Assembly: GCA_048013815.1 (NCBI GenBank)
Contig: CM106586.1
Span: 16,554,001-16,618,000, forward strand
Length of the DNA: 64,000 nucleotides
Source: Setoptus koraiensis
Lineage: Eukaryota; Arthropoda
Direction of reading: 5' to 3'
A program made the translations under genes and the position numbers. The notes beneath the pieces are model-generated. The model was not told the DNA's origin and ran no database searches. It saw nothing but the letters and a program-made list of their open reading frames with translations. This document shows, piece by piece, positions 57,160-64,000 of the stretch (positions are counted from its first letter, which is position 1; each line of letters begins with the position of its first letter).

Positions 57160-57470
57160 ATACAGCAGTTTTCCTCTCCGGCAAAATCTCGCTTCGAATG
57201 ATAGAGTTCCGCTTGTTCTACCCCGAACAGCTTTTTTGCTTCTTCGGCCCAAATCGTCACATTTCCGGTTGCCGTGCTGTCTTTTATTTCCAGAATAGTT
57301 CTGTAATGAAATATTGGGATCCGAAATTTGTTGCAGCAACCGCGCCACTATCTACCGCCTCTCTGCTCTAAATTTGGGTAGCATCCGTATTGACACTCTG
57401 TGTAATCTCTCTCACAATCAATAACATTCTCAATTACGATATCGACGTTACTATACATAGCCTGACCGGC
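57160..57470 (-). pseudogene. Fragment of a third minus-strand type II gene
   Basis: Encodes only the OB-C part: MYSNVDIVIENVIDCERDY, the zinc ribbon with one position altered (WRGCC for WWCGCC), FHYRTILEIKDSTATG, NVTIWAEEAKKLFGVEQAEL and RDFAGEEN, then a join to foreign flank at both ends (about 57160 and 57470). No start, no OB-A half. Confidence 0.8.
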
Positions 57471-57679
57471 CAATACATATTGCTGGAAGTGTAATAAATG
57501 CGGAATAATCTACCGACACCATAAATATACAAAACATTTGTGAAGTGCATGAGTACGAGCGGATAATGATTGCTCTTACCGGGAATAAGTTCAAATTTAC
57601 CTTGATGACTCAATTTAGTATATTAGAAAATGTTGATCTGGAGCATCACGTCAAGGACCTCGAGTTGATTAAATCTTAA
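57471..57679 (+). pseudogene. Fragment of a type I RPA1-like gene
   Basis: Matches the 3' end of the gene at 45892-46758: the second zinc-ribbon pair (CWKCNKCGIIYRHHKYT), an internal deletion, then KFKFTLMTQFSILENVDLEH and the same end (ELIKS). The flank beyond it also matches, so the whole type I to type II neighbourhood was copied. Confidence 0.85.
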
Positions 57680-58588
57680 AAATTAATCTTACATTCCAGA
57701 CTCATGCAATATGCCATTAGAGAAGCCATCATATTGCGATATATGTCGGCCTGTATATTGACAGAGAATAAAGATATTAAATATGAAAGAGATCGCCCCG
57801 GAATCGGGCCGTCTTCAGTCTCATATTCCTTTCTCCCTCGCTATAACAGCTCTATTGACTATTCGTCGAGTATTATCTGGCTAGTTCACACCATTTTAGA
57901 TGGAGAAGGATAACCACGAATGGTTAACCAATTCGCTTAAGCTATGAAATAGAAATCCATACCCGACCGGTTATTTAAACAATCAATACCTGTTTTTGTC
58001 ATATTTGTTGACAAATATCTCATCCACGTTCTCGAGCTGATATTGATGATCGCGGCAGCACACCCGTTTTTTGAGATGCGGATCCGTACATCGAGCATAG
58101 ATACGCGACATGGCAGCAAAATTTGCAATAGATGAAAATGTTTTGGATAAACAGATATGAGATGCCTTGTTGTCTATATCAACTGCGAATGTATCATTTT
58201 ATAGCAAACTGTGTAAATAGGCACATAGATGGCTGCAGACAGCCGCTTCTGTAAGGCTTCCAGCTGCACATATCAAATCAGTCAACTATTGATCAGCAAT
58301 ACGATGCATCATACTAGTGACAATAATCCGACAGCACACTTTCGCTATCAGGTTTGCTATCGATTCCTCACGAGTGAGTCATGCCATGACTTATCTACTT
58401 CATCCAATCATTGAAATCATAGATGGGGACCGCCATACCTTTTCTAAACTATTTAGCGAAGCCAACAGTATAAATAGCAACTATCCCAACAGATTCGGTG
58501 TGGTATACTTGCCAACAATGAATTACTAGTGATGACACGTAAGAAGCTTCAATAACCAGCTATTCAAAGAAAATAAATATTATTTGGA
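57680..58588. other. Spacer before type II copy 4
   Basis: Diverged copy of 46759-47813, with AATAAA at about 57766 and the proximal TATA box at 58469-58476. The distal TATA-like element is degraded to GTAAATAG. Confidence 0.65.
58469..58476 (+). promoter_or_regulatory. TATA box of type II copy 4
   Basis: TATAAATA followed by G, 120 bp before the ATG, with the conserved AACAGATTC about 20 bp further on. Confidence 0.6.
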
Positions 58589-59401
58589 ATGTCCGCAATT
58601 GCATGTAGAGCGTGTGATGACCGAGCCGTTGTGGACATTGCATCCGTCATTGTCGGAGAAGGCACGGTCAATATTAGAGGTCGTGTTATCAGTAAGTCAC
58701 GCCTTCATCGTGGTCGCAATGAATTGTATTCTTATTTCAAAATTCTCGACCAATCTAGTTCAATCCGAGTTATCCACTCAGGTGATAGAATTGGACGTAA
58801 TCTCGTTGAATATGATAGAGTTTATCATATAAAATGTGGACATATTAAAAAATTCAAAAATGAGTTTGCGTGTTATATTGAAGAAGACACCACTATAGAG
58901 ACGTGTGAAAATAGCGAAGCACGACTGGAGTCACCAAGAACATTGAGTCAATGTTTCAATTCCGAATTGGTTAAAGCTACGCCCGGGCAGACTATGTATA
59001 GCACTACCGATTTAGTAATTGAGAAAGTTATTGATTGCGAGAGAGACTACATAGCCTGTCAATTTGGATGCAGCGAAAATTTAGAGCAACGAGGCGGTAG
59101 ATGGTGGTGCAGTAGATGCGGAGAGTTTCGAAACCCAATCTTTCATTACAGAACTTATTTGAGAACAAGAGACAGCACGGCAACCGGAATTGTGACGATT
59201 TGGGCCGAAGAAGCAAAAAAGCTGTTCGGGGTAGAACAAGCGGAACTATACCATTTGAAGCGAGATTTTGCTGGAGAGGAAAACTACAAAAGAATTATAC
59301 ATGCAGTCGAAGGCAAAAAATTCAAATTTATCTTAAAAACTCAGTGGATCAATTCCCTTTTTGAGCTGAAAAAAACCGTAGTTGGACATTCTGCGAGGTA
59401 A
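58589..59401 (+). CDS. RPA1-like protein, type II, copy 4
   Basis: Single exon, 270 aa. It starts MSAIACRACDDRAVVDIASV. OB-A half: VNIRGRVISKSRLHRGRN, YFKILDQSSSIRVIHSGDR, VYHIKCGHIKKFKNEFACYI, EEDTTIETC. OB-C half: zinc ligands Cys157, Cys161, Cys174 and Cys177 (CQFGC, WWCSRC), YLRTRDSTATGIVTIWAEEA, KLFGVEQAELYHLKRDF, KKFKFILKTQW, ending KKTVVGHSAR. Compared with RPA70, domains F and B and the C-terminal trimerisation helix are absent. AATAAA at 59601-59606. Among the plus-strand genes it is closest to the transposon-split copy 2 and, in its OB-C half, to the minus-strand genes (RDFAGEENYKRII), which hints at gene conversion. Confidence 0.85.
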   Translation: MSAIACRACDDRAVVDIASVIVGEGTVNIRGRVISKSRLHRGRNELYSYFKILDQSSSIRVIHSGDRIGRNLVEYDRVYHIKCGHIKKFKNEFACYIEEDTTIETCENSEARLESPRTLSQCFNSELVKATPGQTMYSTTDLVIEKVIDCERDYIACQFGCSENLEQRGGRWWCSRCGEFRNPIFHYRTYLRTRDSTATGIVTIWAEEAKKLFGVEQAELYHLKRDFAGEENYKRIIHAVEGKKFKFILKTQWINSLFELKKTVVGHSAR

Positions 59402-60431
59402 AATGTATGGCTTCACTCACGATATCCAGAAAGTTTCTTGAGAAAAACTCGATGGTTGACGATTGAATACTTGTCGTGGTCAATGGATTCAAAGGATCCG
59501 TCCTATCGATCTGACTTGTCGTTTTGATCCGAAAAAAATCCCTATTCTACTATTTATGTGTTGCCTGATCAATTCTATGATTGTACTTTGCATTATTCAC
59601 AATAAATGATGATAACGTATACATATCAAGACACACATTGGAATGAAAATTATTTTATTGTGTAAAGGAGATCCTTAAATATTGCCCTGAGTTTCTTTGT
59701 TTCGCAAGCCTGAGTGCGTGGAAACAATTATGCACGGTATAAATAGTCTCTGATCTCAGATCAGGCGTTTAGGCCCAGTTAAGGATCAGTTGAGGTGGAA
59801 TCACAATTGTCGCATTTGTTGACTCGAAGATAATTAAGATAATATTTATACGGTTTTATTGCACTGGATCTCAAAAACTTTTCACTTTGTATTGTTCATT
59901 TACGCGCCAGATAACTAGAATACATATGATTAGACTAATCATTAATGTGTATAATACACAAGAGTTTTCAATAGTTTGCATTTTGCATGGATAAGAGAAT
60001 CAATGTGTGATTCAAATTATCAGCATGAATCTATTGCTTCTTTATGCGACATGATGCGCATTCTAGTTCAATCCATAGCTGGGTTGATCATTCGGACCCT
60101 CGCTTATATGTACTCTCACAATTGTTCGCGACCAATTTATTGCGATCTCTGTGTTGGTCTTTTACTCACAAGACCGTCGATGTGTAAATCACAATAGCTG
60201 CAAATGAGCAAATTATTATAAAATCACATGATACTGGCTGTGGTTTGCCTACGCTGAGATGAAGCAGTTGCTTGTCTTGTCGCAAATTTTATAACGACAT
60301 ATAAAATATGTATAGATTGTAGTTGAGGCACATCTCATTCAATCTCCAATCAATGAAGAACGCGAACGCAAGAACGATAACAATTGACCGAATTGAATTG
60401 CATAAGGGATTACTAAATAAATAAACAGGAA
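59402..60431. other. Spacer between type II copy 4 and the cathepsin F gene
   Basis: Complete form of the spacer: type II 3' flank with AATAAA at 59601-59606, sequence shared with 48990-49370, and the cathepsin promoter with TATAAAA at 60300-60306. No gene. Confidence 0.65.
60300..60306 (+). promoter_or_regulatory. TATA box of the cathepsin F-like gene
   Basis: TATAAAA with a possible initiator (CTCATTC, about 60334-60340) 34 bp downstream, giving a 5' UTR of about 95 bp. Confidence 0.6.
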
Positions 60432-61864
60432 ATGAAATCTTCAACGTGTCGAGCTATTCTTTGCGCTGTGACTTTAGTCATCTTGGCTACTGACTTTGCT
60501 ATTGCAACCGTTACTCTAAAAGCGGAGCACCTGTTCGACAATGAAAAACTAGAAGAGATCTTTTCGAGTTTCATCCAGCTGAATGGAAGGCTGGACAATA
60601 ACTCAACGAGAGAAGTTTACTCGGTTCGCAAGGCTATTTTCAAACAGAACATGTTAAAAGTGCTCAGATTGAACAGGATACAACAAGGATCAGCCAAATT
60701 TGGTGTGAGCATATTCGCTGACCGAACCGAACCTGAATTCAAGCAATTGCTCGGATACAATCCAAAATTAGCAAAATTATCAACGGAAGAAGATAATGGT
60801 CTTGACTTCGAAGTACTTTTCAATGAGTTACTCAAAGAGGAGGAGAAGAGCGAGAAGGAATTGCTGGAATCAATGCCATCAACATTCGATTGGCGAGATC
60901 ACGAGGGCGTCGTCACTCGTGTCAAGGATCAAGGTAACTGGTGAGATGATCGAGTGTTCTTTCGAGAATTCTCCAGATAAGCTAACTAATTATGGCCGTG
61001 TTTTTGGAAAATCCTCACAGGTAAACGATGTGGTTCATGTTGGGCTTTCGCTACTACGGGTAACATTGAGGGCCAGTACAAAGTTAAAAAAGGCATAACT
61101 GTCTCATTATCGGAGCAAGGTGAGCAGCAAGTCTCTCGATTGCATCGTTACATTTTGCGCCATACTATCTAGATTGAATGCTAATCAATGTCTATTGATC
61201 ATGAATGAACGACATCACTGAATATTATTGGAATCTCTATGTTTGTTGATGGTGCTCAGATTTGATTGATTGCGACCAGGTCGATCAAGGTTGCAATGGT
61301 GGTCTACCCGAGATTGCCTACAAGCAGGTCATGAGCTTAGGTGAGTTTCGCAAGGTAACATCGTCTTGATAAATTCGGCTTGCCTGGCTAACATACAAAT
61401 CTTGTTGAATCAAATTCATAGGTGGACTAGAGAAAGAAGAAGATTACGCTTACACGGGCAACCAATCCAGGTGCAGCATGGATAAGAGACACAAAAAGTA
61501 TACCATTGATAATTTCACCCATTTAACACAAAATGACGAGAAAAGAATGAAGATTTGGCTGGCGAAACGTGGGCCAATCTCTGTGGCCATCGACGCAGAA
61601 GATTCATTAAAATATTATGTGGAGGGCGTTTATCTTCCAAATGAGGGCGACTGCAGTAAAAAACCAGAGAAACTCAACCACGCAGTACTAATAGTTGGAT
61701 ATGGCGTTGATGAGAAGCACAAACCAGAGCTTCCGTATTGGATCGTAAAAAATAGCTGGGGTACTCAATGGGGCGAAAGTGGCTTTTTTAGACTGTACCG
61801 AGGTATAAACGCCTGCGGAGTAGCTAATGATCCCAGTACCGCTTTGTTGCTGACAAAAGACTAA
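60432..61864 (+). CDS. CTSF: Cathepsin F-like cysteine protease (peptidase C1A)
   Basis: Secreted or lysosomal papain-family protease made as a zymogen. Exons 60432-60933, 61021-61119, 61260-61340 and 61422-61864 join through three phase-1 introns (GTAACT, GTGAGC and GTGAGT donors), giving 374 aa. Signal peptide [21 protein letters not shown]29-type propeptide about 30-140 ([31 protein letters not shown]); mature start about residue 150 ([13 protein letters not shown]). Catalytic residues: Gln in [14 protein letters not shown], Cys174, His314 ([10 protein letters not shown]) and Asn338 ([12 protein letters not shown]). [33 protein letters not shown] and [13 protein letters not shown] are closer to cathepsin F than to L. 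No cystatin-like extension as in vertebrate cathepsin F. It lies convergent to the minus-strand type II gene and is the only whole cathepsin in the window. Confidence 0.92.
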
Positions 61865-62265
61865 AGAAATCAAAGAGCCTGTTGCATTGGTTGATTGGAA
61901 GATTCTAATGTAAATGAATTCTTCAAACACCATACCAGACTAGTTATGTGCGGAACAGTTACATAAATAATATCAGTTTAGTGCAAATGAACTCAGGCAA
62001 ATTTATGGCGAAGCCAGTTGGTATTGATGAGGGGAATAAATAGATTGCTTGCTCTCGTTGCCGGCCCATTTTCTTCTTGTAACTCACAAAAATGTTTCTC
62101 TTTTTTTTTATTCACAACATCTCAGTGATACACAAAACCAGCCGATGAGAACTGCTTTTCGCCAAAATACATGTAATTAGTTTCGTAATCGACACCGATC
62201 CATAGAGAGCTATCGGATTGGGGTCGAACGGATTTTTGCGGCGATCGTGAGAGGTGACATGCATT
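61865..62265. other. Convergent 3' flank of cathepsin F and minus-strand type II copy B
   Basis: Contains the minus-strand AATAAA (62112-62107) of the type II gene. It is shared with 53260-53520 and 55330-55680. Confidence 0.6.
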
Positions 62266-63081
62266 TTACATTGCGGAATGTCCAAATACGGTTTGTTTCA
62301 GTTTATCTAGCGAATTGGTAGACTGACTTTTCAGGGTGAATTTAAATCTTTTGCCTTCGACGGGATGTATAATTCTTTTGTAGTTTTCCTCTCCAGCAAA
62401 ATCTCGCTTCAAATGGTATAGTTCCGCTTGTTCTACCCCGAACAGCTTTTTTGCTTCTTCGGCCCAAATCGTCACATTTCCGGTTGCCGTGCTGTCTCTT
62501 ATTCTCAAAATAGTTCTGTAATGAAATATTGGTTTCCGAAATTCGTTGCAGCAACCGCACCACCATCTACCGCCTCTCTGCTCTAAATTTGGGTAGCATC
62601 CGAATTGACACTCTGCGTAAAATCTTTCGCAATCAATAACATTCTCAATTACGATATCGACGTTACTATACATAGCCTGACCGGGAATAGCTTTGACCAA
62701 TTGTAGATCGAAGCACTCCCTCAATGTTCTTGGTGACTCCAGTCGTGCTTCGCTATTTTCACACTTCTCTATCGTGGTGTCTTTTTTAATATTACACGCT
62801 AACCAATTCTTGTATTTCTTAATATGTCCGCATTTTATATGATAAACTTTATCATATTCAACGACATTGCCAGTTCTACCATTGAAGTCGTTAACTCTAA
62901 TTGCACCAGATTGGTCGATAATTCTGAAACGAGAACACAAGCCATCTTGGAAACGATTGAGGCTTGTTTTCTTAGCAAAGAGACGACCTCTAATGTTGAC
63001 CACCTCCTGTCCATCAGTGACTGAAGCGATGTCCACAAAGTCTCCATCTTCACAAGCTCTACAAACGGTTACAAGAGACAT
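62266..63081 (-). CDS. RPA1-like protein, type II, minus-strand copy B
   Basis: Single exon, 271 aa. It starts MSLVTVCRACEDGDFVDIAS. OB-A half: VVNIRGRLFAKKTSLNRFQD, FRIIDQSGAIRVNDFNGRTG, VYHIKCGHIKKYKNWLACNI. OB-C half: CQFGC then WWCGCC, ILRIRDSTATGNVTIWAEEA, KLFGVEQAELYHLKRDF, KRFKFTLKSQS, ending KQTVFGHSAM. TATA box at 63201-63194 (minus). Convergent with the cathepsin F-like gene. Its final 150 residues are very close to plus-strand copy 4, while the first half is closer to minus-strand copy A, again suggesting exchange between copies. Confidence 0.85.
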   Translation of the reverse strand: MSLVTVCRACEDGDFVDIASVTDGQEVVNIRGRLFAKKTSLNRFQDGLCSRFRIIDQSGAIRVNDFNGRTGNVVEYDKVYHIKCGHIKKYKNWLACNIKKDTTIEKCENSEARLESPRTLRECFDLQLVKAIPGQAMYSNVDIVIENVIDCERFYAECQFGCYPNLEQRGGRWWCGCCNEFRKPIFHYRTILRIRDSTATGNVTIWAEEAKKLFGVEQAELYHLKRDFAGEENYKRIIHPVEGKRFKFTLKSQSTNSLDKLKQTVFGHSAM

Positions 63082-64000
63082 TTCAAATAAGATTTGTTTT
63101 CTCCGAGTAGCGGGTCATTGAAGTTTCTTTTGTGTCATCTCTAATGATTCATTGGAGTTGAGTATACCACACTGAGTCTGTCGGCATAGTTGCTATTTAT
63201 ATTATTGACCTAACTGGATGGTCCAAATAAACTATAGCGAAATGTCCCGCCTCTATGTTTTCAGTGATCGGATGAATTTAGTTCTGCATTCTATAGATAG
63301 TTGTTTCTTATGCTAGTCATATACGATTCATTGCATGACAGACTCGCTAGGAATCGAGTCATGCAGGAACCCAGCGTTTGTATTCCAGTTTCGCAGACCA
63401 CAAGCTGAACGGAAAACATGAAAAACAAAAAAGGATTATAAAATTGTCAAATTGATAGCGATAGTGTGCTGTCGAAATATTGTCACTATTGTATTGCATT
63501 GTCATTGAATAATTGTTTGATCTTGATATCTGTAGATGATAGGCTCGCAAAAGCGGCTGCTCAAAGCCCATTGAACTTGGTTTTGATGCATAGTGGATTT
63601 TATCTGATCGGCACGAAGGGGGGGGGGCTACATATTATAAATTGGCGAGCATCAATCAATTGAAGATTAATGATACTGCGATAACTCGTTCGTGGAGTAT
63701 TTTTTGCAAAAAAGTATGTGAAAGTGCATTTTGAATATATTGGTAGCCGTGTCAGCGCCTGATCATAAATTACAATGTCAGCTATTATGTTTGGTGAGAA
63801 GAGGTTGATAAGATTATTGTTGATAATGATTTAGCTAATAAAGGATTGACTAGATATTGCGTTCAGCATCATTGGAAACTTCATTTGTAACTTTTGAGGC
63901 CAGTTGCATTCTGTAATGTGAATGTTTATGTCGTCACAGTAACGATTGATTCCAATAATCATCTACGTAAAATTATCTGACCAGAACGATGGCAGGACCT
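63082..64000. other. Upstream region of minus-strand type II copy B and edge of the next type I gene
   Basis: 63082-63730 matches 56505-57159. About 63745-63930 matches 45655-45840, the region just before the type I gene. An ATG at 63989 (ATG GCA GGA CCT) could be the start of another type I gene cut by the window edge; only four codons are visible. Confidence 0.5.
63194..63201 (-). promoter_or_regulatory. TATA box of minus-strand type II copy B
   Basis: TATAAATA on the minus strand, about 113 bp before the ATG, in conserved context. Confidence 0.55.

Noticed and set aside
44590-64000. The RPA-like genes as cargo of Helitrons, some of which encode RPA-like proteins
   Set aside because: No Rep/helicase frame, no TC...CTRR-type ends and no consistent element boundary were seen. 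The copies share TATA boxes, poly(A) signals and a protease neighbour instead.

Overview
The window is nuclear DNA of an animal, most likely an arthropod; my best guess is an acariform mite. Reasons: spliced genes with GT-AG introns (mostly 80-430 bp), AATAAA poly(A) signals, and a gene set including a Brother/Big-brother (CBF-beta) homologue, gamma-glutamyl hydrolase, neuferricin and cathepsin F. I cannot name the species. No viral element, CRISPR array, rRNA or tRNA gene was recognised.

Region 1 (1 to about 21.6 kb) is GC-rich and full of short tandem repeats and CAA/CAG-type arrays. Its only supported gene is a three-exon CBF-beta gene (4738-11397) whose conserved domain is followed by a tail of about 700 residues rich in Q, H, N, S, P, A and G. 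The rest looks like non-coding, possibly regulatory, flank.

Region 2 (about 21.7 to 44.4 kb) is less GC-rich and holds compact housekeeping genes, many intronless: a small secreted protein of unknown function (+), pyruvate kinase (+), a BOD1/SHG1-family protein with a P/Q repeat tail (+), a cyclophilin (-), a MyTH4-FERM-PH protein of the PLEKHH/MAX-1 family with a short FERM region (-), gamma-glutamyl hydrolase (-, three exons), the collagen galactosyltransferase COLGALT1 ending in RDEL (-), a possible small gene (-) and neuferricin (+). A gene-poor stretch of 5.2 kb (33.4-38.6 kb) contains TG and CA microsatellites.

Region 3 (about 44.6 to 64 kb) is AT-rich and is the most unusual part: a mosaic of segmental duplications built from a module that I reconstruct as [short RPA1-like type II, +] - [cathepsin F-like protease, +] - [type II, -] - [RPA1-like type I, +]. 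Five type II genes are open (272, 274, 273, 270 and 271 aa), one type I gene is open (288 aa), and one cathepsin gene is complete (four exons, 374 aa). There are also broken copies: a type II gene split by a 1.3 kb mariner-like transposon with TA duplication and 15-bp terminal inverted repeats, a cathepsin pseudogene with a 592-bp deletion removing the catalytic-Cys exon, and three further RPA-like fragments. The RPA-like proteins keep counterparts of RPA70 DNA-binding domains A and C (C with its zinc ribbon) but lack the N-terminal and B domains and the C-terminal trimerisation helix. This lineage-specific array of two-OB-fold RPA paralogues linked to a protease is the best candidate for an undescribed system here. 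Its function is unknown.
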